From: JBBATK01 sp044228285
GTDB taxonomy: Bacteria > Bacteroidota > Ignavibacteria > Kapaibacteriales > NICIL-2
DNA length: 64,000 nt
NCBI GenBank assembly: GCA_044228285.1
Contig: JBGAVD010000003.1
Span: forward strand, 620,001 to 684,000
Direction: 5' to 3'
The translations under genes were made by a program, and so were the position numbers. The notes under the pieces are model-generated. The model did no database searches. It was not told the DNA's origin and was given only the letters and a program-made list of their open reading frames with translations. Shown piece after piece: positions 1-8,274 of the stretch. Positions within the stretch are counted from its first letter, which is position 1; each line of letters opens with the position of its first letter.

Positions 1-1140
1 AATGAGTGTTTTGTCGAGCTCTGTATCTTCTCCCGACATCACCAACTCAATATCCTTCCCCGTTTCCTTACACAAGTCACGCACAAGTCGTGGAAGCTTG
101 TTGTAGATCTTTGACATCGATACCATACGCGTTTTCATCACCGCTGCTTGCAGCTCTGTCGTGATGTAATCAATATGCGTACTGGTCTCTAACAACTCTT
201 TCACTACGGGGTTTGCATCCAGATCCTCGTTCAGTGTGTGAATCAACTGCGAGAAACGATTACGACCAAGCACGAGCTCACCAACGAGATTCATCAACCC
301 ATCTAAGCGCTGAACATCCACTCGAATAGTGGTCTCGGCAGCTTTCAAGGTATTCTCTTTTGGACTCGATGGCGCAGCTGTTGTCGCCGCTTTTGTTTCT
401 GCCTTCGCCTCAACAAGTTCCTTTGATGCAATCATTGATGGCATGTGAGTACTAGCTTGAGCAACTTCATCTGCATCTGAGTTAGCTTCTGCAGATCCAG
501 AGTCCATTGTCAACGAAGCTGCCGGCATTTCCTCATCTATTGCTCCTACGTTAGGTGCTGCTGCAGCAGCGCTTTTCGATGCAACGAGTTCTTGCAGAGA
601 TCGCATTGCTTCAGCCACAGCCTTTGCACGTTCGTCGTCTGCTGATGATGTAGCAGGAGATTCATTATCATGCGTCGCAGCTGGCGCTGCCGCCGACGTT
701 GAGGCGTTGTTTAGTGCCGATTGAGGATCGCTCAGTTCTTTGAGACGTTGAAATGCCTCTTCGAGATCATAGTGCTTGATAGAACGCTGTTCGATATCAT
801 CAAGCATTTGACGGAGCATGTCGTACACCGTCAAGCAGTAGTCAATGTGTGAAGGACTAATGATCACCGTTCCACGACGTGCCACATTCAAGAGATCTTC
901 GAAGTGGTGCGAGAGTTCCGTGAACTGCATGAATCCCAGAAAGGATGAAGTCCCCTTTAGCGTATGCACTGCGCGAAAAATGGTATTGAGCAGTTCTGCT
1001 TCTGTTGGTCGTTGTTCAAGATCCATGAAGTCGCTGCCCAGTTTGTCCATGATTTCCTTGGACTCAATGAGAAAGCTTTCAAGAATCTCAGCCATGTCTG
1101 GCTCAAAAGCCATCATTGATTGTTCGTTCTGTTCATCCAT
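1..1140 (-). CDS. cheA: chemotaxis histidine kinase CheA, N-terminal part (3' end outside window)
   Basis: Sensor kinase of chemotaxis; it phosphorylates CheY (and CheB) from receptor input relayed through CheW. The first 380 residues are visible. Seen: an HPt domain with the phospho-accepting His59 in the motif AVHTLKGTSSFLGF, a long Ala/Ser/Glu-rich linker (about residues 130-250), then the dimerisation domain with VQRLDGLMNLVGELVLGRNR. The frame stays open to position 1, so the ATP-binding and CheW-like domains lie beyond the window. The ATG at 1140 is preceded by AAGGA, 12 nt upstream. It starts 7 nt after the cheZ-like stop codon and is the last visible gene of the operon. Confidence 0.95.
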   Translation of the reverse strand, partial: MDEQNEQSMMAFEPDMAEILESFLIESKEIMDKLGSDFMDLEQRPTEAELLNTIFRAVHTLKGTSSFLGFMQFTELSHHFEDLLNVARRGTVIISPSHIDYCLTVYDMLRQMLDDIEQRSIKHYDLEEAFQRLKELSDPQSALNNASTSAAAPAATHDNESPATSSADDERAKAVAEAMRSLQELVASKSAAAAAPNVGAIDEEMPAASLTMDSGSAEANSDADEVAQASTHMPSMIASKELVEAKAETKAATTAAPSSPKENTLKAAETTIRVDVQRLDGLMNLVGELVLGRNRFSQLIHTLNEDLDANPVVKELLETSTHIDYITTELQAAVMKTRMVSMSKIYNKLPRLVRDLCKETGKDIELVMSGEDTELDKTLI

Positions 1141-1147
1141 GTTGAAC

Positions 1148-1876
1148 CTATCCTTCCATGTTTTTATGTATCTGACTGAAGAGGTCGTCGACCATACTCT
1201 GACGATTCTCTCCTTTTTCAAAGCTTGCGTCTGCATTGAATGCATCACTCGCAGTCGGAGTATCTTGAGGATGCTCAGGCTCCGTATGTGCAAACATGGT
1301 GGTCAAGTTGCTTTGAACATGATCAACCATTTGTCCGGCTCCTGCTAACTGCTGAGCGGTTATATCCTGAACCTGTAGTGTCATGGAGATGGTAGTTGCA
1401 CTCCGTTTCACTTGCTCCATGCTCTCGAAGACGATGTTTAAACTCTGCACAAAACCAAGTTCGTGTGCGCACACAGCATTGTACAACACATCAACGTAGT
1501 TCTTGATACGGTCATCTGCGCAATACTGTTCACTGCGCTGAGCTTCCATTACCAGTTTGTTGAGGTCGGTAACAGCCGAGCGGGCTGCGTTCAGATGAAG
1601 CTGAATATGATTGGAGAGTTCAGAGATCGTCTCCGTCTCGTTCATAATCGACATCGCCGCTTCTTCATTAGCGTAGGAAATGCTCTGGAGTTTTTGTCGT
1701 ACTTGGGGCAATGCTTGTTGACCCATATCGACAACATTCCGTGCACGTCCCATCAAATTGGTAGCGCGGCCAAGGAGATTGATGAGCTGACCCAGATCTT
1801 CGGTATGTGCAACCGCTGGGTGTTGATTTTGTGATTCGGCCGGACGATCCATATCCGGTTTGATACTTTCCATCAT
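1148..1876 (-). CDS. cheZ: CheZ-like CheY-P phosphatase
   Basis: Predicted to remove phosphate from CheY-P. The protein is almost entirely helical, as in CheZ. It carries the motif QVQDITAQQL, in which Asp171 and Gln175 are four residues apart, the same spacing as the catalytic Asp and Gln of the enterobacterial enzyme (QDLTGQ). Its tail reads QSMVDDLFSQI, resembling the C-terminal CheY-binding peptide of CheZ (QDQVDDLLDSL). The start is chosen at the ATG pair 1873/1876 behind AGGAAGGA; an upstream GTG at 1906 in the same frame lacks such a site. It lies between the cheY genes and cheA. CheZ outside Proteobacteria is usually too divergent for simple searches, so the name rests on motif and context. 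Confidence 0.75.
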   Translation of the reverse strand: MMESIKPDMDRPAESQNQHPAVAHTEDLGQLINLLGRATNLMGRARNVVDMGQQALPQVRQKLQSISYANEEAAMSIMNETETISELSNHIQLHLNAARSAVTDLNKLVMEAQRSEQYCADDRIKNYVDVLYNAVCAHELGFVQSLNIVFESMEQVKRSATTISMTLQVQDITAQQLAGAGQMVDHVQSNLTTMFAHTEPEHPQDTPTASDAFNADASFEKGENRQSMVDDLFSQIHKNMEG

Positions 1877-1946
1877 TGATTCCTTCCTGAATTCCGAGTG
1901 ACTCACTTTTCTTTAGCGTACAAGGTGCAGAGCCATGGGTTGTGCT

Positions 1947-2336
1947 CTAGTTAAGAGCCGAGAGTATTGACTCAATCTTCTCACGCAAACCATTCGGTGT
2001 AAATGGCTTCACGATGTAATTGTTGACTTTCGCTTTCACCGCTTCAAACACATCTTCTTTGTTATCGCGTGTTGTAACCATTAGAACCGGAAGGTTCTGC
2101 GTAACCGCGTTCGCGCGCATCCACTTCACCAGGTCCAAACCAGTCATGTTTGGCATGTTCCAGTCGGTGATGACGAAGTCGGGGTTGTGTGTTAGAATCT
2201 TCTCTGCACCATCACGACCATCAACGGCTTCTACAACGTTCATCACACCAAAGCCGTTGAGGGCGTTGAGCACAATGCGTCGCATCGTTGGTGAATCATC
2301 GACGATGAGATAGCGAAGGGATACTAGGTCTGCCAT
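1947..2336 (-). CDS. cheY: CheY-type response regulator (first copy)
   Basis: Single receiver domain of 129 residues with no output domain, so a diffusible switch regulator that probably binds the flagellar motor. Acidic pair Asp13/Asp14, phospho-acceptor Asp58 in TDWNMPNMTG, Thr88/Thr89 and Lys110 in IVKPFTP are all present. The TDWNMP and VMVTT-like signatures match classical CheY closely. The ATG at 2336 follows GGAG at 8 nt; an in-frame extension to 2441 adds a 35-residue stretch with no receiver homology and was rejected. It sits directly upstream of the cheZ-like gene, its expected phosphatase. Confidence 0.9.
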   Translation of the reverse strand: MADLVSLRYLIVDDSPTMRRIVLNALNGFGVMNVVEAVDGRDGAEKILTHNPDFVITDWNMPNMTGLDLVKWMRANAVTQNLPVLMVTTRDNKEDVFEAVKAKVNNYIVKPFTPNGLREKIESILSALN

Positions 2337-2450
2337 GAATATTCTCCGATTGAAGGTCGTAACTACTTGTTGTCTGTTTGATCTAAGGGTCTTTCTGTGC
2401 TTTGCATGTCTTGTATTCTCCGTGACAGTACAAAACATCAATACGTTTCT

Positions 2451-2816
2451 TTAGCTGAGATACTTTGATACTTGGTACAAGATCTTGTTCTTGTCGAATG
2501 GCTTCTGGATATACGCTTTGATTCCTTGCTTCGTGAGCTCTGTGCGATTCTCCTCATCTGCCAGTGAGGACAGCACGATCACTGGTAGATCGCTGTAGTC
2601 TGCAGATTCACGGATTGAGCGAATCAGCTCAAGACCATCAACGTTTGGCATATTCAAATCTGTGAGCAAAAGATCGCACTGTTGTGTTGGAAGTTTCTCA
2701 AGAGCCTCCATGCCATCGCTTGCGAACACGACGTTAAACCCGGAGAGTTCCAAGGTTTTGCCGACGAGTTTTCGTACGGTAGCAGAGTCATCAACGACGA
2801 GAATAGTTTTTTTCAT
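2451..2816 (-). CDS. CheY-like response regulator (second copy)
   Basis: A 121-residue receiver-only protein with Asp9/Asp10, phospho-acceptor Asp53 in TDLNMPNVDG, Ser83 in place of Thr, and Lys105 in IQKPFDK. It resembles the receiver fold of adaptation-type CheY proteins more than motor-binding CheY, so it may act as a phosphate sink or have another target; that is inference. The ATG at 2816 is preceded by AAGGA at 7 nt and begins 3 nt after the cheR stop. It differs clearly from the neighbouring CheY, so the pair is not a recent duplication. Confidence 0.88.
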   Translation of the reverse strand: MKKTILVVDDSATVRKLVGKTLELSGFNVVFASDGMEALEKLPTQQCDLLLTDLNMPNVDGLELIRSIRESADYSDLPVIVLSSLADEENRTELTKQGIKAYIQKPFDKNKILYQVSKYLS

Positions 2817-2819
2817 GAT

Positions 2820-3710
2820 TTATTCCTTCGAGTACACAACAGTGTGAGGGAAACTTTGCAGCTTGAAAGCACTAGAAATACCGTGCAGCGATTCGGAGTG
2901 TCCGATAAACATGAAGCCCCCGGGATTGAGTGCATCATAGAGATCAGAGACAATTTGAATTTTTGATTCGCGGTTAAAGTAGATCAACACATTGCAGCAA
3001 TAGATCACATCGAACTGTCGCATGGTGCGCATTCGTGCATGATCAAAGAGGTTGCAATGTTCGAAGCGTACGTAGGGGCGTAGAACATCATTGATGATGT
3101 AACGCTGTCCGTCGCTGCGCAAGTACTTCTTCATGTAGTTTTCCGGCATGCTGCGAACGGAGAACTGACGATACACTCCTTGACGAGCGGTATCGAGCAC
3201 TTCAGCATTGATATCTGTGCCAACAATCTCCAACTCCAATTGAGGATACTTTGGTTTGATCTTTTCGAGATAGATCATTGCCAAAGTGTATGCTTCTTCG
3301 CCTGATGAACTAGCAGAACTCCAGATACGCAACTTCTTTCGTGGGGATGCTGCTTTGGCTGCAAGGATCTTTGGTACCAGGTTCTTTTCTAAGACTTCAA
3401 ACTGTGAGTCGTTGCGGAAGAAGTAGGTTTCATTGATTGTAACATGGTTGAAGAGCTCTTGTAGCTCTGTTGCACCAGCTTTCGACATACGAAGGTGTCG
3501 CAAGTACTCTTCAAAGCTATTCATGTTGAGCACGCGCAAACGCTTAGCCAGGCGACCTTCAAGCAAATACTTCTTCATGTCTTGGAAGTAAATGCCTGTT
3601 TTTGTGTAGATGAAATCTCGGAGTTGCGCAAAGGTCTCATCCGACATCTTTACCGTCGCTGTAGGTGTCCCTAGGTTTAAAGTAGGCGGCAAACTGAATT
3701 TCGTTTCCAT
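2820..3710 (-). CDS. cheR: chemotaxis protein methyltransferase CheR
   Basis: Methylates glutamates on chemoreceptors using S-adenosylmethionine, giving sensory adaptation. It has 296 residues: the N-terminal helical CheR domain (about 25-80), the NETYFFR motif (93-99), the SAM-binding segment SSASSSGEEAY (131-141), and the later motif FDVIYCCNVLIYF. Its ATG overlaps the stop codon of the upstream HEAT-repeat gene (TAATG), which implies translational coupling. No CheB demethylase is in the window; it may lie beyond cheA. Confidence 0.95.
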   Translation of the reverse strand: METKFSLPPTLNLGTPTATVKMSDETFAQLRDFIYTKTGIYFQDMKKYLLEGRLAKRLRVLNMNSFEEYLRHLRMSKAGATELQELFNHVTINETYFFRNDSQFEVLEKNLVPKILAAKAASPRKKLRIWSSASSSGEEAYTLAMIYLEKIKPKYPQLELEIVGTDINAEVLDTARQGVYRQFSVRSMPENYMKKYLRSDGQRYIINDVLRPYVRFEHCNLFDHARMRTMRQFDVIYCCNVLIYFNRESKIQIVSDLYDALNPGGFMFIGHSESLHGISSAFKLQSFPHTVVYSKE

Positions 3711-4945
3711 TAGAGCCGCTCGCCTCCCTCGTTGGTTTCCTCAAGCATCATAGCTCGGTCGTAGTCTAACATCATGAGAATGTCGTCGACCAATGCGCGC
3801 TGCTCGTCATGACAAAGTGTTCTGAGCTGTTCGAAGATGGCAAAGACTTGTTCTACCGTCTCTGCTCCCGCTTGTTGAACGATAGCCAGATGCTCGCGGA
3901 ATACCACGAGGAGCACACTAAGTTGTTCAGCAAGCAGCGAAGCTGCTTGGTTAACAATGAGACTTATGATTTCTTCTAAACCATGGGGACGCTGACCGAT
4001 AGCGGTAATCAAGATCTGATCGAGCGCAGTACTGTGTCCAGCCACACTGAGGAGTGAATTCAATGCTTCACTCTCCGGAAAGGCTGCTAACGTCTTAGCG
4101 GCAGCTGATGCATGAGCTTCATTATTAGAATGGAGCATTGCTGTGAGAGCCACCACATAGCCGCGTAATTCATCGGTAGTGCCTATGACGTTCTCATGTA
4201 TGCAGATAAGCGCGCTCATTGCTGCGTGTTGAATCTCCACTTCCGCTTCATCGAGCAGTTCTTGTAGGAAAGCCACAGATTGTTCAGAACCGCACTGAGC
4301 CAGGGCATCGAGAATGGTTGCCAGTAGAAGGTCGTCACACTCAGCAGCTCTGCGTTGTTGCTGTGCTTCAGAGAGGAGAAATGCTTCACATGCAGAGCCA
4401 CCAATCTTACCCAGAGCTTCGCACACTGTTACACGCATGTTCTCGTCGGCAGCATAGATCTTGATGAGTTCATCAACACTCTGCTGTGACTTCATATTGC
4501 CAAGTGCTTCAATAACAGAGATGCGGACATTATCATCTGTATCGTGGACCAGAGGAAGCAGTGAGAGGTCTTCGCCGTTATCAGGAATGAGTCCAAGGAT
4601 ATCGACAACAAACTTGCGAACGTCATGATCCGGATTCTTCAAGGCTGGGACGAGTGCAGGAACGGCGCGCAGTTGCATGTTGATGAGAAGCAGGGATGCT
4701 GCGTTGCGGACAACGAGGTTCTTTTGATTCAGACAGTTCACGAGGGCAGAGTAGACCTCAGGACAGCGAAGCTGTTCCAGAGAGTTGAAGGCAGCAGCTC
4801 GAACACCTCGAACGGAATCGCCCAGAGCAGCCACAAGTTGATGCACAGACTCTGCTGTGTCGACCGCTGCCAAGAGTTCAAGTGCATGGCGACGTGCGTC
4901 TGCATCAACGGTCACCGGACTTCCTTGTACATTCATCAGATCCAT
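3710..4945 (-). CDS. HEAT-repeat protein in the chemotaxis operon
   Basis: A 411-residue, all-helical, acidic protein made of HEAT/PBS-lyase-type repeats. The repeating pattern is D..VR..A...L, for example DSVRGVRAAAFNSLEQL, PDHDVRKFVVDILG, TDDNVRISVIEALG and NMRVTVCEALGKIGG. The repeats are regular through about residue 290; the C-terminal third is helical without clear repeats. No signal peptide or membrane segment is visible, so it should be cytoplasmic. Such solenoids normally bind other proteins. It lies between cheW and cheR and its stop overlaps the cheR start, so a role as a scaffold or regulator of CheR or the signalling array is plausible but unproven. The ATG has GGGAG 7 nt upstream. 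Confidence 0.85.
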   Translation of the reverse strand: MDLMNVQGSPVTVDADARRHALELLAAVDTAESVHQLVAALGDSVRGVRAAAFNSLEQLRCPEVYSALVNCLNQKNLVVRNAASLLLINMQLRAVPALVPALKNPDHDVRKFVVDILGLIPDNGEDLSLLPLVHDTDDNVRISVIEALGNMKSQQSVDELIKIYAADENMRVTVCEALGKIGGSACEAFLLSEAQQQRRAAECDDLLLATILDALAQCGSEQSVAFLQELLDEAEVEIQHAAMSALICIHENVIGTTDELRGYVVALTAMLHSNNEAHASAAAKTLAAFPESEALNSLLSVAGHSTALDQILITAIGQRPHGLEEIISLIVNQAASLLAEQLSVLLVVFREHLAIVQQAGAETVEQVFAIFEQLRTLCHDEQRALVDDILMMLDYDRAMMLEETNEGGERL

Positions 4946-5032
4946 TCTAAGACTCCCAAGTTTGTGTCGTACTCCAAGTATTCGCCCGCAGTTAATCTCA
5001 GTTCAGTCTGAGAGTATTCTTGACTGAAATCA

Positions 5033-5527
5033 CTAGATGCCCACTTCAACTTCTGTGTTACTGAAGCTCTCGCTCAGCAAGCGTTCTGGATCGAGGAGAA
5101 TGATAAGTCGGTCTTCAAACTTTGCAACGCTGCGGATGTAGTCTGTTTTAGTTGCGCCCAATACAGGTGGCGTGTCTTCGATAACGTTGTGTGGAATGCT
5201 AAGAACCTTTAACACTTGATCAACGACAAATCCAACGATTTTGTCTTCGAGTTCAACCACGATAATGCGTGTGTTGTGATCGTGAGCGCGACGTTCAAAG
5301 CCAAAGCAACTGCGCAGGTCAATGACTGGAATGACTTTACCACGCAGGTTGATAACGCCGTCGATGTGATCGCGGGAGTTGGGCACTCGTGTTACCTCAA
5401 TCGTACGATTGATTTCTTGCACCTTCAAAATGTCAACGCCATATTCTTCGCCGTTGACTTTGAAGCTCACAACCTGAACGATTTCGTTCATAGCTGCACT
5501 CGATTTGGAATGAGAAAAGGTATCCAT
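5033..5527 (-). CDS. cheW: chemotaxis coupling protein CheW
   Basis: SH3-like adaptor linking receptors to CheA. It has 164 residues with the typical core: VSFKVNGEEYGVDILKVQEI near residue 20, INLRGKVIPVIDLR near 65, DKIVGFVVDQVLKVLSIP near 100, and VAKFEDRLIILLDPERLL near the end. It is the first gene of the che operon. The ATG at 5527 has no Shine-Dalgarno sequence; an internal ATG at 5491 is the alternative and would remove only 12 non-conserved residues. It is followed by 87 nt before the HEAT gene. Confidence 0.94.
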   Translation of the reverse strand: MDTFSHSKSSAAMNEIVQVVSFKVNGEEYGVDILKVQEINRTIEVTRVPNSRDHIDGVINLRGKVIPVIDLRSCFGFERRAHDHNTRIIVVELEDKIVGFVVDQVLKVLSIPHNVIEDTPPVLGATKTDYIRSVAKFEDRLIILLDPERLLSESFSNTEVEVGI

Positions 5528-5854
5528 AGTTGTGTTGTTGGTGAAGTTTCAACATCGCCGGGATCGGTCTGGGCTTGCGCCGATATCCATGAAACAGCGC
5601 TGATTCAGGGCATGGAAGCCAGCTCAGAATCATGGGAATCCAGACTGTCAATGTGTATGATCGGCCGTTTGGTGTCAGAAATTGAGCGACAATAAGGTCC
5701 GATTACATCTAATGCATAAATATCTCTAGCTCCCTCAACCTCAATTCTTCGCGATTTTGAGGCAATCGTTTAGCGGGTCCGTCCAGTGGAAATGACCGAA
5801 GGGCTATTTCGCAAAGGAGCTTAAGCCTGTTTGCCGCAGTAGGAGGCCTACTGA
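5528..5854. other. intergenic region between che operon and methyltransferase
   Basis: This 327-nt gap separates the divergent cheW and methyltransferase genes and must hold both promoters. I see no protein-like frame. A perfect 7-bp inverted repeat with a 3-nt loop (5837-5853) contains an AGGAGG just before the methyltransferase ATG. I cannot assign promoter boxes with confidence. Confidence 0.5.
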
Positions 5855-6646
5855 ATGCGAAAGCGGAGCGCTCAACGCGTGCCTTCTCTTCTTTTCTCGT
5901 ATTTTACCGGTCCTATGGAAGAAAAAGTCTATCACTCCAATTTTCAGGTTGAGAGCTCGTATTGGTGGTTCACCGCGCGGGCTCATATCATCCATTCGCT
6001 GATTAACCACTACTGTCATTTGGCCAAAGGCTCGACCGTTGTGGATGTAGGCTGTGGAACTGGCGGGTTTTTGTCAGAACTTGCTCGTGACTACAAAGCG
6101 GTTGGCACCGACACTTCAGCTCTGGCTATTGAATACTGTAAGAAGCGTGGTTTAGAGCACTTACACCTTGGAACGCTGGATAACTTTCCTCGTGAGAGTT
6201 ATAAAGTGGACGCGGTGACCATGCTCGATGTGATTGAGCATATTGAGGATGACAAGGCAGTCGTGGCTCAAGTTCACGATCTCTTGCGCGAGGGCGGTTA
6301 CTTCATCGCAAGTGTGCCGGCAAATGCCTGGATGTGGAGTGCACACGACGTGATTCACATGCATTATCGACGCTATTCGAAGGCGCAGTTTCGTGCCTTA
6401 ATGGAGGGAGCTGGTTTCAGCGTGGTCAAACTCAGTTACTTCAACAGCTTTCTTTTTCCTTTGGCAGCGCTGAAGCGTATGACGCAGAAGAATCTCAAGC
6501 CAGAGGATATACATGCTGTGGTGGATCCTGTTCCGTCGTTTGTTAATAGACTCTTTGATGCAATTTTTAAGGCTGAGACACCATTTCTCAAGATGATGTC
6601 CTTCCCATTTGGTGTCAGCTTAGTTGCCATCTGCAAGAAGAACTAG
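5855..6646 (+). CDS. class I SAM-dependent methyltransferase
   Basis: Soluble methyltransferase of unknown substrate. Glycine-rich SAM motif VVDVGCGTGG (residues 63-72), acidic residue in GTDTSALAIEYC, and post-II motif VDAVTMLDVIEHIED, as in methyltransferase family 11/12 enzymes acting on small molecules, lipids or sugars. The segment SSYWWFTARAHII near the N terminus is typical of family members linked to glycan or lipid biosynthesis. Two starts are possible: ATG 5855 behind AGGAGG, or ATG 5915 (MEEKVYH), where family-like sequence begins. The AGGAGG of the first lies inside a small hairpin. It is a single-gene unit. Confidence 0.85.
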   Translation: MRKRSAQRVPSLLFSYFTGPMEEKVYHSNFQVESSYWWFTARAHIIHSLINHYCHLAKGSTVVDVGCGTGGFLSELARDYKAVGTDTSALAIEYCKKRGLEHLHLGTLDNFPRESYKVDAVTMLDVIEHIEDDKAVVAQVHDLLREGGYFIASVPANAWMWSAHDVIHMHYRRYSKAQFRALMEGAGFSVVKLSYFNSFLFPLAALKRMTQKNLKPEDIHAVVDPVPSFVNRLFDAIFKAETPFLKMMSFPFGVSLVAICKKN

Positions 6647-6818
6647 CCATACCTACACTCACATGAGTGTATGCGTGCGATGCATGGCGCGCTAGTGAAC
6701 ATTGCTTTCATGACGCATCACACCAACTCTCACAATCGAAGCTGTCTTCACGACTGTTGATTACAGTGAAGTTCGAGCAGAGAGAGATCCCAACCTTTGA
6801 CTATTATAAACGAGAGTC

Positions 6819-7583
6819 TTACGAAGGCTTCACACCATCGATGAGGGCTTGCACTTGTGAGTGCACTTTCTCCATGAGTTGTATTTCTTCTTGGCGGGTG
6901 TAGTCACGAGATTCAATGCGCATGGGATGTCCGATACGCAGATGCACTATCCCCTTCTTAAAGCGCAAGGTAGTTTTCGGCAGCACCTGAAAAGTACCAA
7001 CGATAGCAACCGGCACTACCGGACGATCAGCTTTGATTGCAAGAATAAACGCTCCGCGTTTGAACTTTTGCAGCGAGCCATCGGGTGTACGCGTACCTTC
7101 TGCGAAGACCATGAGGTCTGAAGGGTCGTTCCGAATAGCGTCGACCGTATGTTGAACGGTCGACATAGCATCCCGAGCTTTCTCGCGAACAATAGGAACA
7201 AAACTCGAGTACTTCATTGCCCAGCCCATGAAGGGAATCTTTTCGAGTTCCTTCTTATACATAATGCGTACATCGCGGTTGAGGCCAACCTGTACAACGG
7301 GGATATCGAAGAGAGAAGAGTGATTGACTATAAAGATGTAGGGCTCATTGGGATCCAGAAGTTCATGTCCTTCCACGACAATCTTCACGCCCGACCATCG
7401 CAACACACTTCTGCACCAAGCGCGAACGTGAACAAAACAATCGGATGCTTTGCCACCGAACAATCGATGCACTAAAAAGGCGCAACCACGTATGCTTGTA
7501 CTGATGACGATGATCAGTGTTCTGACGTAATACTCTACACTATTCACAGCGCCTCTCAAGTGTTGATGGACTTCCAAGTACAA
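6819..7583 (-). CDS. plsC: 1-acyl-sn-glycerol-3-phosphate acyltransferase (PlsC family)
   Basis: Transfers an acyl chain to lysophosphatidic acid in phospholipid synthesis, at the inner membrane. Catalytic NHSSLFD (residues 87-93) is the NHX4D motif; FVPIVRE and FAEGTRTPDG (EGTRT at 162-166) are acyltransferase blocks II and III, and a block-IV VPVAIVGTFQVLP follows. One membrane segment lies near residues 20-40. The start is uncertain: TTG 7583, or GTG 7547 with GAGAGG upstream; no in-frame ATG exists in the N-terminal region. Symbol assigned by family only. Confidence 0.85.
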   Translation of the reverse strand: MYLEVHQHLRGAVNSVEYYVRTLIIVISTSIRGCAFLVHRLFGGKASDCFVHVRAWCRSVLRWSGVKIVVEGHELLDPNEPYIFIVNHSSLFDIPVVQVGLNRDVRIMYKKELEKIPFMGWAMKYSSFVPIVREKARDAMSTVQHTVDAIRNDPSDLMVFAEGTRTPDGSLQKFKRGAFILAIKADRPVVPVAIVGTFQVLPKTTLRFKKGIVHLRIGHPMRIESRDYTRQEEIQLMEKVHSQVQALIDGVKPS

Positions 7584-7626
7584 ACATCGCGAAAATTGCG
7601 TCAGGGTGAGGGTCTCAGCGCTTGGT

Positions 7627-7716
7627 GTGAGGGTCTCAGCGAAGCTGAGGCTCTCACTGTGGCGAGCAGAGATCTACTTGAGACACTGAGAGCCTCAGCT
7701 TCGCTGAGACCCTCAG
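7627..7716. repeat. 91-bp-type hairpin repeat, copy 1
   Basis: A near-perfect inverted repeat of about 28 bp (GTGAGGGTCTCAGCGAAGCT and its partner) around a roughly 30-nt spacer containing GATCTACTTGAGACAC. Almost the same sequence occurs at 8275-8364 and 21986-22076. It ends 25 nt beyond the stop codon of the minus-strand DUF1801 gene. Partial extra arms flank it at 7606-7619 and 7721-7737. Confidence 0.9.
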
Positions 7717-7741
7717 GTTTTTCGCTGAGGCCCTCAGCCTA

Positions 7742-8185
7742 CTACTTCTTCTTCGGCCGACAAGAACACTCATGATGCTCGCAGATATATCGAATAGATT
7801 CTGAGCAGAGTTCCTTTAAGACTGACAGATTGATATCCGAGAGTTTCTTTACATAGATACAGGCAACGCTCTTTTTGAAGCTACCAAGTTTTGTCAGCAG
7901 TTCTTTGCTTCGTTCCGTATCAGAGTACACATACAAGGTCAGCGCAGTCTTCCGTGGCGAGAAAGCAATGACTGGGGCGTTTCCTTCATGACCACTCTCA
8001 TACTTGTAGTGATAGTCTCCAAATCCAATAATGGTTGGTCCCCACATTCTTGGTTCGCACTCAGACCATTCTTTCATCAACTCAATGAGTTGGAGGCTGT
8101 CAGCCTTCTTCTGAGCGTTCTCAACGTATGATTGAACGAAACCTAGTACGTCTACATCTGTAGATGTTGTCTTAGCCTTAGCCAT
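7742..8185 (-). CDS. DUF1801 domain protein
   Basis: A small soluble protein of 147 residues. The central part, MWGPTIIGFGDYHYKYESG followed by PVIAFSPRKTALTLYVY, is the hallmark of the DUF1801 (YdhG-like) family, whose biochemical role is not established. The C terminus KKLSDINLSVLKELCSESI also fits. It ends with a Cys/His-rich tail (HHECSCRPKKK) that is unusual and might bind metal. The ATG is preceded by GGAAG. The gene is bracketed by two hairpin repeats in the same orientation (7627-7716 and 8275-8364). Confidence 0.8.
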   Translation of the reverse strand: MAKAKTTSTDVDVLGFVQSYVENAQKKADSLQLIELMKEWSECEPRMWGPTIIGFGDYHYKYESGHEGNAPVIAFSPRKTALTLYVYSDTERSKELLTKLGSFKKSVACIYVKKLSDINLSVLKELCSESIRYICEHHECSCRPKKK

Positions 8186-8274
8186 TCTTCCAATTGCGAA
8201 TAGTGTAGAACAAACGTTGTGCTCAAGTCGGTTGTGAGCGTCTCAGCAAAGCTGAAACTCTCACTGTCGATAGC

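Noticed and set aside
845..1348. Plus-strand frame across the start of cheA
   Set aside because: Antisense to the HPt domain of cheA and the cheZ-like tail, both strongly supported on the minus strand.
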